Assembly (NCBI GenBank): GCA_964467985.1
Contig: CAYXTP010000001.1
Span: forward strand, 310,001 to 374,000
Direction: 5' to 3'
DNA from: GCA-2720975 sp964467985
Lineage (GTDB): Bacteria; Planctomycetota; UBA1135; GCA-002686595
Length of the DNA stretch: 64,000 bases
The notes beneath the pieces were generated by a model. That model worked only from the letters and a program-made list of their open reading frames with translations. It searched no databases and was not told the DNA's origin. Below, one piece after another: positions 49,983 through 58,996 of this stretch. Both the position numbers and the translations under genes were made by a program. Each line of letters starts with the position of its first letter. The stretch's first letter is position 1.

Positions 49983-51262
49983 GTGGACACCTCCGCGGGG
50001 GCGGGAATGAGGGCCTCGAATTCCGAGCGGAAGTGTCTGAGAGCGGCTAGCACCGGGAGAGCGGCGGCATCACTCAGGGCGCAGATGGTCTTGCCTGGGG
50101 TCATGCCATTGCAGAGGTCCGTGAGCAGGTCTATATCGCCACTCTGACCACGGCCATCCAGCAAGCGCGCAATGATCTGCTCCAACCACTCGGTGCCTTC
50201 GCGGCACTGACTGCATTGGCCGCAACTCTCGTGCTCGTAGAAGCGCGCCAACACCAAGGCTGAGCGCACGACGCAAGCCGTTTCGTCCAGGATGATCATG
50301 GCGCCGGTGCCAAACATGGATCCCGCGCCCTTGACGGAGTCGTGGTCCATGGGCGTGTCGAGCGTGTCGGCGGGCAAGACCCCCGTGGAGGATCCGCCGG
50401 GGAACCAGGCCTTGAGGGCACGGCCTTTCCAGATGCCGCCCGCGAGGTCTTCCACGATGGTGCGCGCCGGAATGCCGAGGGGAACTTCGTAGACACCAGG
50501 TTTTTCGACGTGGCCCGAGATGCCGCACAAGAAGTTGCCCGGGCTGGACTCGGTGCCCAGGGTGCGGAACCAATCCGCGCCGCGCTCGAGAATGAAAGGT
50601 ACGTTGAAGATGGACTCCACGTTGTTGACCGTGGTGGGCTGACCCCAGAGGCCAAATCCTGCCGGGAAGGGCGGCTTGGGCCGGGGATGCCCGCGCTTGC
50701 CTTCGAGGCTTTCCATCAAGCCTGTTTCCTCACCGCAGATGTAGGCGCCTGCGCCCTTGTGCATGTGAATCTCGCAGGAGAACCCACTGCCCAAAATGTT
50801 CTGTCCAACGAGCCCTGCCGCGCGCGCCTCATCGAGGGCAGCTTGCATGCGGTCGTAAGGCAAGCGGTATTCCCCGCGTACGTAGACGTAGACCGCCTCC
50901 AACCGCATCGCGTAAGCCGCGATCAGGCAGCCCTCGATCAGGCAATGGGGGTCTTCGCGCATGAGCACCCGGTCCTTGCAGGTTCCCGGCTCCGATTCGT
51001 CGGCGTTGACAGCCATGTAGCGCGATCGTGTGTCGGTTTCGTGGTTGGGCATGAAGCTCCACTTCAGCCCGGTCGGGAAGCCCGCGCCGCCGCGCCCCCG
51101 CAGGCCCGACTTCTTGACCTCTTCGGTCACCGCTTCGGGTTCCATTGAAGTCTCCAGCACCTTGCTGAAGGCCTTGTAGGCCCCATCACCCCGGGCAATC
51201 TCCAAGGTGTGCGAATTCTCCAGCTGCGCGCGTACGAGCAGGTAGGTCTCGAAGGAACTCAC
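49979..51262 (-). CDS. nuoF: NADH-quinone oxidoreductase subunit F
   Basis: NADH and FMN-binding subunit of complex I, 427 residues. The GTG at 51262 overlaps the nuoE stop by 4 bases (GTGA) and gives MSSFETYLLVRAQLEN; the frame to 51364 lies within nuoE. NADH-binding GLRGRGGAGFPTGLKWSF, FMN site KDRVLMREDPHCLIEGCLI, AYICGEETGLMESLEGKRGHPRPKPPFPA and the N3 cluster block ESCGQCSQCREGTEWLEQI are intact. Confidence 0.96.
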   Translation of the reverse strand: MSSFETYLLVRAQLENSHTLEIARGDGAYKAFSKVLETSMEPEAVTEEVKKSGLRGRGGAGFPTGLKWSFMPNHETDTRSRYMAVNADESEPGTCKDRVLMREDPHCLIEGCLIAAYAMRLEAVYVYVRGEYRLPYDRMQAALDEARAAGLVGQNILGSGFSCEIHMHKGAGAYICGEETGLMESLEGKRGHPRPKPPFPAGFGLWGQPTTVNNVESIFNVPFILERGADWFRTLGTESSPGNFLCGISGHVEKPGVYEVPLGIPARTIVEDLAGGIWKGRALKAWFPGGSSTGVLPADTLDTPMDHDSVKGAGSMFGTGAMIILDETACVVRSALVLARFYEHESCGQCSQCREGTEWLEQIIARLLDGRGQSGDIDLLTDLCNGMTPGKTICALSDAAALPVLAALRHFRSEFEALIPAPAEVST

Positions 51263-51728
51263 TTGAGGCCTCCCAGGATGCGAGTCACAGCTTCGGCATC
51301 CAAATCTTCGTGGTACTTGCCGTCCACCACCATCATGGGGGCATTCGTGCAGGCCCCCTGGCACTCGACCTCTTCCAGATAGAACTGGCCGTCCTCAGAG
51401 CTGGATCCGCAGCTGGCGCCCGTGCATTGCTCGGCAGCCTGAGTAATCTCTTGGGCCCCGCGCAAGTCGCAGGAAATGTTGCGGCACACGCTGACTACGT
51501 GCTTGCCCACTGGTCTCAGGAAGAACATCGGATAGAAGGAAGCGACTGCGTAGACCTCGACCGGTTCCAATGCGAAGTACTCGGCGCAGTCGGTCAGGAT
51601 CTCCGGGGAGAGCCAGCCGCCAAGTTCTTCTTGGCAGCGATGCAATGCAGGGATCAATCCGGCGCGGCCCTGCGGGTACTTCTTGCAGAGCTCGTCAAAC
51701 TCAGTCCGGAGTGTTTCGGGCAGAGCCA

Positions 51729-51729
<1 letters not shown>
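51259..51729 (-). CDS. nuoE: NADH-quinone oxidoreductase subunit E
   Basis: Thioredoxin-fold [2Fe-2S] subunit of complex I, 156 residues. A helical start (RAGLIPALHRCQEELGGWLSPEIL) is followed by SVCRNISCDLRGAQEI and VECQGACTNAPMMVVDGKYHEDL, giving the four Cys of cluster N1a. Its start and the nuoD stop share one base. Confidence 0.95.
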
Positions 51730-52976
<1,247 letters not shown>

Positions 52977-52980
52977 GGGG

Positions 52981-53493
52981 TTAGGACGGTGCCCCTCCGC
53001 GCTCGCGATTCCACTGGTTGTAGAGTTTGTCCGGCTCAATGCCGCGGTGCGGGAAGTCCTTGCGAAGCGGGTGGTGCTCGAAGCCCTCGGGCATGAGCAG
53101 TCGGCGCAGGTTTTCGTGCCCATCGAACCGAATGCCGAACATGTCGAAGCACTCGCGTTCCATGAACGCAGCCCCGGCAAAGGCGCCCGTAGCCGTGGGT
53201 GCCGGTGTGTCCTCGTCGACACGCAGGATCAGTCGCACCCGGTCGCTGTGCTCCAGGGAGAGGAACTGGTAGTGCACTTCGAAGCGCGGACCCCGAACCT
53301 CCCCGTTAGCGTCCATGTGATCGATGGCCGTGACGAGGGTGATGGTCTCGAAACCCGCTTCTGGCGCAAGGCGGGGTAGGACCTCGGTCAGGGCGTCGAC
53401 TTCCATCTGCAGGGTCAGGATTCCATCCCGCGCGGGAGACTCCACGTAGGAATCTGCGGGAAGGATGGCTGCCAGGCGCTCGAGCGTCGTCAT
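52981..53493 (-). CDS. nuoC: NADH-quinone oxidoreductase subunit C
   Basis: 30 kDa-type subunit of complex I, 170 residues. Typical features are VHYQFLSLEHSDRVRLILRV and the signature ERECFDMFGIRFDGHENLRRLLMPEGFEHHPLRKDFP. ATG 53493 overlaps the nuoB stop by 4 bases. The GIEPDKLYNQWNRERGG tail is short. Confidence 0.95.
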   Translation of the reverse strand: MTTLERLAAILPADSYVESPARDGILTLQMEVDALTEVLPRLAPEAGFETITLVTAIDHMDANGEVRGPRFEVHYQFLSLEHSDRVRLILRVDEDTPAPTATGAFAGAAFMERECFDMFGIRFDGHENLRRLLMPEGFEHHPLRKDFPHRGIEPDKLYNQWNRERGGAPS

Positions 53494-54077
53494 GCCTTCT
53501 GTCCTCCGCTGCCCCTGGGAAGGGCCTGGTTGGGTGCCATGGAGAACTGCCCGGTGCCGGCTTCGTCACGCTCGCTGGGCGAGAACAGCTCCCGCGTGGG
53601 CGACTCGCGCTCGATCTTCTTCTGCAGCTTCAATATCGCGTCGATCACCGCGTCGGGACGCGGCGGGCAGCCCGGCACGTAGATGTCCACCGGCAGAATC
53701 ATGTCGACCCCTTGGACCACGGCGTAGCTGTCGTACATCCCACCCGATGAGGCGCAGACGCCCATGGCGAGAACCCACTTGGGGTCCGGCATTTGGTCGT
53801 AGATCGTGCGCGCCGCCTCGGCCATCTTCCAGGTCAGGGTTCCAGCAACGATCATCAAGTCACACTGGCGCGGGGAGAAGCGCGCGGCCTCCGCACCGAA
53901 GCGGGCCAGGTCGAACTTCGGCCCGATCATGGCCATCAACTCAATCCCACAGCATGAGAGTCCCAGGGGCATGGGCCACAGGCTGTTCTTGCGGCCCCAA
54001 TTCACCAGGCTGTCCATGCGCGTGGCGAAGAAACCCGCATCGTCCGAGCCCAGGTTGGATTCGATCAGCGATCCCAT
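53490..54077 (-). CDS. nuoB: NADH-quinone oxidoreductase subunit B
   Basis: N2-cluster subunit of complex I, 195 residues. The four cluster Cys are LSCCGIELMA (adjacent Cys pair), MGVCASSGGMYDSY and VPGCPPRPDAV. The C-terminal 30 residues (SERDEAGTGQFSMAPN…) are a variable tail. It overlaps nuoA by 13 bases. Confidence 0.97.
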   Translation of the reverse strand: MGSLIESNLGSDDAGFFATRMDSLVNWGRKNSLWPMPLGLSCCGIELMAMIGPKFDLARFGAEAARFSPRQCDLMIVAGTLTWKMAEAARTIYDQMPDPKWVLAMGVCASSGGMYDSYAVVQGVDMILPVDIYVPGCPPRPDAVIDAILKLQKKIERESPTRELFSPSERDEAGTGQFSMAPNQALPRGSGGQKA

Positions 54078-54439
54078 TGCAGTCCCCCCTTGCGCCAGAC
54101 ATAGACGAGAGCTGCGAGCAGCAGCCCAACGAAGAACAGTATCTCAGCGAACACCAGGCCGCCGACTCCAGCGGCACTGAAGCTTTCCGCGGCTACGGCC
54201 CAAAGCACCAGAAAAACCGACTCGACATCGAACAGGATGAAGAGCACCGCTACGAGGTAGAAGTGGATCGACAAGCGCAGGCGCGCCGTACCCTCGGAGG
54301 CCATTCCACATTCGTAGGAAGCTCCCTTGCCCACCACTTCGCGGTGACCTCCGAGCAGATCGGAGATGATCACGTTCACCACTCCGAAGGAGGCCGTCAG
54401 GCCAACCAGCACGAGAATGGGGAGGTAGTGTTCGAGCAT
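54065..54439 (-). CDS. nuoA: NADH-quinone oxidoreductase subunit A
   Basis: Small membrane subunit of complex I, 124 residues, with three helices. Hallmarks are YECGMASEGTARLRLSIHFYLVAVLFILFDVESVFLVLWAV. First gene of a 13.3-kb operon nuoA to nuoN in canonical order, with almost no spacing between genes. Confidence 0.97.
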   Translation of the reverse strand: MLEHYLPILVLVGLTASFGVVNVIISDLLGGHREVVGKGASYECGMASEGTARLRLSIHFYLVAVLFILFDVESVFLVLWAVAAESFSAAGVGGLVFAEILFFVGLLLAALVYVWRKGGLQWDR

Positions 54440-54575
54440 GGAGAGGGCGCCCGCTAGTCCACGTCAGAAACAGTCGCGTGGGGGCGGGCCCGGTTGAAGA
54501 GATGCGTCGAGGAGCGTCAGGATCAGGGTGAACAGAGACGTGCAAAACACGGCCAAGTGTTCATCAAGCGCGAAG

Positions 54576-54603
54576 AGTCTAGCGGCCTCTGCGGGGGGGG
54601 CAA
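54576..54603 (-). promoter_or_regulatory. Candidate promoter of the nuo operon
   Basis: On the minus strand TTGCCC (54603-54598), 16 bases, TAGACT (54581-54576). This would give a leader of about 130 bases before the nuoA ATG at 54439. The fit is moderate: the -35 matches TTGACA at 4 of 6 positions and the -10 lacks one consensus base. The rest of the spacer back to the VWA gene at 54675 shows no gene. Confidence 0.4.
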
Positions 54604-54674
54604 TGGGTCGGCGGGCTACCTTGTGAGGGATCGCTGTCCGGCGCCTGGGATGGACTTGACCGGCCATGCCGCAC

Positions 54675-56252
54675 TCAGTCCTCAACCCGCACGAATCGGC
54701 CACCGGTGCCTTCTGCGAGTGCTTCGAGGGTCCCGTCGCCATCTGCCCCAATTTGTACCCCATGGATCACGACCCCGGTTCTGGCTCGGTAGCGTCGGAG
54801 GAACGGAGTCACCCAGTTGGCGCCGCTGGCTGTCTTGCCATCACACAGGAGCACCAGGGTGTCCACATCCAGCGCGTCGACATCCAAGTTCCCTTCCCTG
54901 TCGATATCGAGGGCAGCCTGGACCCCCAGGCGCAGGTGCGTGCCCCCTTTCGGCCCCTGACGCTTGGCCCAGGTCTGGCCCGCTCGCACTTGACTGTCGG
55001 AAGCGACCTGCATGTCCGAGCGCCAGACCCGGGCCTTGTCCCCGAACACCACCAGGTTGAAGCGGCCCTGGGGGCTGAGGCCCGAAAGGTAGGACTCCAA
55101 TTGGTGCAACACCTCGTCATGGCGAGTCCACGGCCGAGCTTTTGTGCCTGAAATACCAGGTGATCCGGGCAGAAACGGCACCGACATGGATCCTGACCTG
55201 TCCAGGATGAGCATCACCCGGTCTGAGCTGGGTCGCAGCCCAAAAAAAGCTGCCTGGCTGCGGGTCGTCGGATCATCTTCGGGAGGGGCAGAGACGGTTC
55301 CGGCCCGGACGTTGCCCCACCAGGACAGCCAGCGGTCCGGGTGTGGACCCAGGTCTAGACCCGAGCGTTGCTCGAGTTCGCGCGTGACGTCCCCCAGTAC
55401 GCGCCGGACCGGCTGGCCTTCCCGCGCCCTCTCATCCCAGACCTCGAGGGCAGCGAGCAACAAGGGCACGGCCTTGCTATCGGGCAGGGACCAGGAGATC
55501 TCCGCCCCCATGGCCGCCGTGCGCCAGTCCTCGTCACCCAGTGCGCTGCGCACCAGCTTCTCCAGACTCGGGATCACGGCCTGATCGTCTTTCAACCGAA
55601 TGCGCCGGAAGTGGGTGCGGGCGGCGCCCAGCCACTGGGGCGGGGTGTCCTGGGTGCGGCTGCTCAAGAGGCCCAGATAGAGGCGGTGCACGCTCTCTTC
55701 CCGCCAGCCCAGCAGGGCTTCGAAAGCTGCCCCCTTCAGGGCCTCTTCATTCGAGCGCGCTGCCACCAAGAGCGCTGGCAGGACGGAGGGCTCGCCCCGC
55801 TCACGCAGCATCAGGGCTCCCGCAGCCCGTCGGTCCACAGGGTTCCCAGCACCCACCACCACAATCTCCCGGGCGATCCACTCACTCAACCTGGCATCCA
55901 TCAGGAAAGAGAGTTCCCCCTCGGCCCGCGCCAGCATGCGCCAGCCATCGGCGGCGCGGTCGGGGTCGCCACTTTCGGTGGCCCCCAGGCCATATCCGTA
56001 GACATCCAAGAGGACGCTGGCAGCGTCCTGTCGCCTCTCGCGCCCCACCCGCGCTGCTCCCCGCAATTCAATGAAGAGCTGCTCGGCGTCCTCCCAATCG
56101 TCCTCGCCTAGGGCTCGCGTGCGGTCTGCAAATCGACGCCCGTAGCGGTCCATGTCGAACACGGGATCGCGAAGGGCTGCCCCGCTGGTCCAGGAACCGA
56201 GCGGCAACAGGAGCAGAGCCAGAGCGTGTACGCGGCGCATGCCTACCACCAT
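54675..56252 (-). CDS. HEAT-like and von Willebrand factor A domain protein, exported
   Basis: A 521-525 residue exported protein; ATG 56240 gives the more compact signal peptide MRRVHALALLLLPLGSWTSGA. Residues about 30-330 are helical repeats of HEAT-like form (AGALMLRERGEPSVLPALLVAARSNEEALKGAAFEALLGW). The VWA domain follows with MIDAS motif MLILDRSGSMSVPF, then GGTH and LLCDGKTASG. It has the same order of domains as the VWA protein at 7384-9408, but without the coiled coil. The neighbouring gene downstream is nuoA, with no visible link. Partners unknown. Confidence 0.83.
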   Translation of the reverse strand: MVVGMRRVHALALLLLPLGSWTSGAALRDPVFDMDRYGRRFADRTRALGEDDWEDAEQLFIELRGAARVGRERRQDAASVLLDVYGYGLGATESGDPDRAADGWRMLARAEGELSFLMDARLSEWIAREIVVVGAGNPVDRRAAGALMLRERGEPSVLPALLVAARSNEEALKGAAFEALLGWREESVHRLYLGLLSSRTQDTPPQWLGAARTHFRRIRLKDDQAVIPSLEKLVRSALGDEDWRTAAMGAEISWSLPDSKAVPLLLAALEVWDERAREGQPVRRVLGDVTRELEQRSGLDLGPHPDRWLSWWGNVRAGTVSAPPEDDPTTRSQAAFFGLRPSSDRVMLILDRSGSMSVPFLPGSPGISGTKARPWTRHDEVLHQLESYLSGLSPQGRFNLVVFGDKARVWRSDMQVASDSQVRAGQTWAKRQGPKGGTHLRLGVQAALDIDREGNLDVDALDVDTLVLLCDGKTASGANWVTPFLRRYRARTGVVIHGVQIGADGDGTLEALAEGTGGRFVRVED

Positions 56253-56294
56253 ACGGCGGCGCCAAGGCCATGCGCTGCACGAGTTTTGCCCGTT

Positions 56295-57206
56295 TTAGGG
56301 CAATTGGGCCGGTTGGCGACTGGGCTTTTCCAACCGCTTGCCCGAACCGTCCTCGCTTCCCTGAGAAATGACAAGTTCCAGCCCCGCACCATTCATATTC
56401 CCCTTCTCGCCCCCGTACGGATTGATCACCTGGGTCGTCACGATGGCGACCATGGAATGTCCCTGGCGGAGGGCCGGCCAGGGGCCGAGGACCAGGGCCT
56501 GGTCCGGCGACAAGCTCGCCTGGGTCTGAACGCTTTGAGTGATGAAACAAGGCGTCTGAATGGTCACCGGCACGTGCGTGCCGGGCAAACGCACCTCGGC
56601 CGTACCCATGGGCATGTTCGCCTGGGCCATGCGGAGATCCACATCAAGATTCACACTGCCCGCAGAGCTCGCCCTGGCGCGCAGTTCAACGAACGTGCCA
56701 TCTTCTGCCACGGACACGACCGGATCGGCCATCATGGACCACGGCTGCTGTTGCGTCATGGTCACTTCAAAACCACTAATGAAGGCCTGCTGATTCTGGA
56801 TCGAGATTGTCCCGCGCTGACCGCTGTTGGTCACGATGTGTGGGAAGGCGATCGTCTGTCCTGAGTCGTCTGCCTCTCGTAGTTGTGCGCCAAGTGCCTC
56901 GGTTGCCGGCCGTTCCACCAAGCGTCCCATGCCTGTCGATTCCTCCGCCGGGACCATTAGGGTCGCAATCTCGTTGCTCACCTCAATCAGTTCCATCCTG
57001 GTCTCGATCTGCAGGGGATTGCCAGCGGCCTCCTCATCGCCTCCCGGTTCCCACTCCCCAAACTCCCCAGGCCCGTCCGCAGCCAAGCGGGCCGTGTACT
57101 CAACCGGGACTGAACTCAAAGCGTGCAGGACCGGCAACCCCTCATGCGTGGAAGGCGTAACACAGGCACAGAAAGCAAGGGCAGCGGCGATGGGGAGCAG
57201 TTTCAT
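56295..57206 (-). CDS. Lipoprotein of unknown function, 303 aa
   Basis: ATG 57206 gives MKLLPIAAALAFCACVTPS, a lipoprotein signal with CAC at the lipobox; the frame reaches 57257. The mature part is beta-rich. The central region (GTISIQNQQAFISGFEVTM…DPVVSVAEDGTFVELRARASS…VRLPGTHVPVTIQTPCF…ALVLGPWPALRQG) follows the pattern of the secretin-like beta domain found in many planctomycetal proteins, but no secretin N0 or pore motif is seen. It is separated by 42 bases from the VWA gene downstream, so the two may be one transcript. The function is unknown. Confidence 0.65.
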   Translation of the reverse strand: MKLLPIAAALAFCACVTPSTHEGLPVLHALSSVPVEYTARLAADGPGEFGEWEPGGDEEAAGNPLQIETRMELIEVSNEIATLMVPAEESTGMGRLVERPATEALGAQLREADDSGQTIAFPHIVTNSGQRGTISIQNQQAFISGFEVTMTQQQPWSMMADPVVSVAEDGTFVELRARASSAGSVNLDVDLRMAQANMPMGTAEVRLPGTHVPVTIQTPCFITQSVQTQASLSPDQALVLGPWPALRQGHSMVAIVTTQVINPYGGEKGNMNGAGLELVISQGSEDGSGKRLEKPSRQPAQLP

Positions 57207-57354
57207 GATGCAGGGGCAGTGGTTGTGGGGGGTACTGAGGGGAATACCCGGCTTCACGGACTAGGTAACTCTGCCGAGCTAGTGACGATCAACTAGGGGC
57301 GTGCTTCCCCAAGTTGGATCGAAAGAGTCTCTCGCGCTGAAGCTCGGCGCTGCC

Positions 57355-58440
57355 TCAAGCAAAACTTGCGAGAAGCGTGCCGTGGTCTAGGGGCGCAAAC
57401 TGCCTTCCGGCCACCCACAGGGGAACCGTACTCGCCAGGTTGAAGTAGATTCCCCGCGCCGTTCCCAATGTGATCTCCGCGTCCTGTTGCCAGTCGTGGC
57501 GATCAGCGATTGCGACCAGCTCGGCCCCGTGGCTTTCGGCGCGCGAGGCCCAGCGCTGGAGGTGCGGGGTTGCTGCCATGTGATCGCTTTTGGCACCGTT
57601 ACAATTGCCGTGTGCAAGTACGAGGTTTGTGATGCCATCATCCGGGTGGCGAGCCCAGGGAATGAAATGGTCGACTTCTACATTCTCCTTCAGCTCACGC
57701 AGGCAGTAGAAGCAGCTGTTGCCCTGCAATTCTCGAAGGTCCCTCACGAGCGGTCGTGGCGCCCTACGGGCCGCGCCGAACAAGAAACTATCTAGTTCGG
57801 ACTCTGGCAGGTCGTTGATCCGCGCCACCATCACCGACCACTCCCGGTGCAGCACCGGTCTCAGCAGCCCTGCTAGGCGCACTAGATGCCCTGCGGCATC
57901 GCCGACGAAGTGAATGCGGTTGTCAAACGTCGATGCATCGTTGAACTGGCCGCGGGTCACAGCAGTGGTCCACTGGATCTCGTAGATGAACCGATTTTCT
58001 GCCGGGCCCAGTACCTGAAGACGAGGGAGTGGCATCTCCACGAGGATCCACTCCACCTTGGTCAAGAGCGCCTCGTACTCGGGCCTGCACCTGCTGCTCA
58101 AGCGAGCCAAACTGACAGACGGCTCGTCGAGCCCGGCGCGAAACTCCTTAATGCGGGAGAGCAGCGCAGCCTGTGCCCCCTTGTTCTGCCTGAGCACCCC
58201 TTTCTTCTGGAAGGGTCTAGCCTGCGGCCAATAGGCCGCGAGTACTTTGGCTGCAATTTGCCTCGTCGTGACCGACGTGGGTGGTTCTCCCTGACGGCCA
58301 GCATGCTCGATGCAGAGGTCAATGAGCCCCATCAGCACGGCGTACTTGTAGGTGGCCGTGAAGCTCCCGCGGTCCAGAATTGTCAGGATGCGCTCAGCGA
58401 ACTCGATTCCGCTGTCCCGATTCTTCAACGCTGACTCCAA
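57355..58440 (-). CDS. HNH endonuclease-domain protein, 361 aa
   Basis: Putative nuclease. The C-terminal third holds an HNH zinc-type motif: GNSCFYCLRELKENVEVDHFIPW (Cys243, Cys246 and the catalytic His after VD) and TNLVLAHGNCNGAKSDHM with Asn and His. The first 230 residues are alpha-helical without a domain I know. The start is TTG 58440, overlapping the upstream stop by 16 bases, so expression is coupled to it. The arrangement of a lone HNH gene with a small partner is often seen in restriction or phage-defence systems. It may instead belong to the radical SAM operon just upstream. Activity is inferred from the motif only. Confidence 0.75.
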   Translation of the reverse strand: MESALKNRDSGIEFAERILTILDRGSFTATYKYAVLMGLIDLCIEHAGRQGEPPTSVTTRQIAAKVLAAYWPQARPFQKKGVLRQNKGAQAALLSRIKEFRAGLDEPSVSLARLSSRCRPEYEALLTKVEWILVEMPLPRLQVLGPAENRFIYEIQWTTAVTRGQFNDASTFDNRIHFVGDAAGHLVRLAGLLRPVLHREWSVMVARINDLPESELDSFLFGAARRAPRPLVRDLRELQGNSCFYCLRELKENVEVDHFIPWARHPDDGITNLVLAHGNCNGAKSDHMAATPHLQRWASRAESHGAELVAIADRHDWQQDAEITLGTARGIYFNLASTVPLWVAGRQFAPLDHGTLLASFA

Positions 58441-58814
58441 TAGGCGGTCCCATCAGGCAATACCCCTCGGATGCCGCCACGGGGATTCGGGACAGCTCCG
58501 GCGTATCGAGATGTCAGGTGCATATTCAGGCGTGGAATGGTCTGGCTCGCTGGCTTTCCCAGGTTCACGCCCCGGTTCCACCCACCCACTTCGGAGTCCT
58601 GGCGTAGACGCTCCAGGACCGGATCCGTCAAGTCGATGATGTCCACCCGGTCTTCCGGCGTCGTAGCAAACCAAGTTGTCACACGCCAACTGGGGATGAT
58701 GGGCGTGCGTCCTTGCGAGACCGAGAAGCGGTCTAGGAACGCCAACGCAATCCTCGCCCCCTTGATCGCGCACTCACACCGAAGCGCAAAGAGGGGGCAG
58801 GCCTGAGCATTCAT
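58425..58814 (-). CDS. Small protein of unknown function coupled to the HNH gene, 129 aa
   Basis: MNAQACPLFALRCECAIKGA… begins 11 bases after the peptide gene stop at 58826 and overlaps the HNH start by 16 bases. I do not recognise a family. It has a Cys pair near the N-terminus (ACPLFALRCEC) and a repeated polar segment (IPSWRVTTWFATTPEDRVDIIDLTDPVLERL). Codon use is moderately GC-rich at third positions, as in its neighbours. It could be a partner or regulator of the HNH protein. The spacing suggests a real gene, though it could be translation noise in an operon leader. Confidence 0.5.
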   Translation of the reverse strand: MNAQACPLFALRCECAIKGARIALAFLDRFSVSQGRTPIIPSWRVTTWFATTPEDRVDIIDLTDPVLERLRQDSEVGGWNRGVNLGKPASQTIPRLNMHLTSRYAGAVPNPRGGIRGVLPDGTAYWSQR

Positions 58815-58825
58815 GATGCCAGTGT

Positions 58826-58984
58826 CTACTTATCAAACACGTTCGTCTCTGAGGGGTTGATGCGGTCTTCGACGGTTTCGATGGTGAGGTCGAGGGACTC
58901 TACGTCGAGGGCCTTTTCGTTGGCTTCTGAGGGGCCGTCGGCCTGGGGTGTTTCTTGTTCTTCGGTCTCGCGTTTTTCGTCCAT
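58826..58984 (-). CDS. 52-aa acidic peptide, candidate RiPP precursor of the adjacent radical SAM genes
   Basis: Short gene not usually called by size filters. ATG 58984 lies 12 bases after the radical SAM stop and has a strong Shine-Dalgarno AGGAG nine bases upstream, rare in this window. The peptide starts MDEKRETEEQETPQADG, is strongly acidic in its first 40 residues, has DVESLDLTIETVEDRI in the middle and ends NPSETNVFDK. An acidic leader with a hydrophobic stretch followed by a short tail fits precursors of ribosomally made and modified peptides, and both radical SAM genes upstream end in PqqD-like domains, which bind such leaders. No Cys is present, so thioether rings are excluded; Thr, Asn, Asp, Val or Phe could be targets. 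The function is inferred from context. Confidence 0.65.
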   Translation of the reverse strand: MDEKRETEEQETPQADGPSEANEKALDVESLDLTIETVEDRINPSETNVFDK

Positions 58985-58996
58985 GGGGTCGGGCTC

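Noticed and set aside
54464..54763. Minus-strand open frame upstream of nuoA
   Set aside because: It overlaps the end of the VWA gene, has no start signal or family, and includes the predicted nuo promoter; more likely leader DNA.
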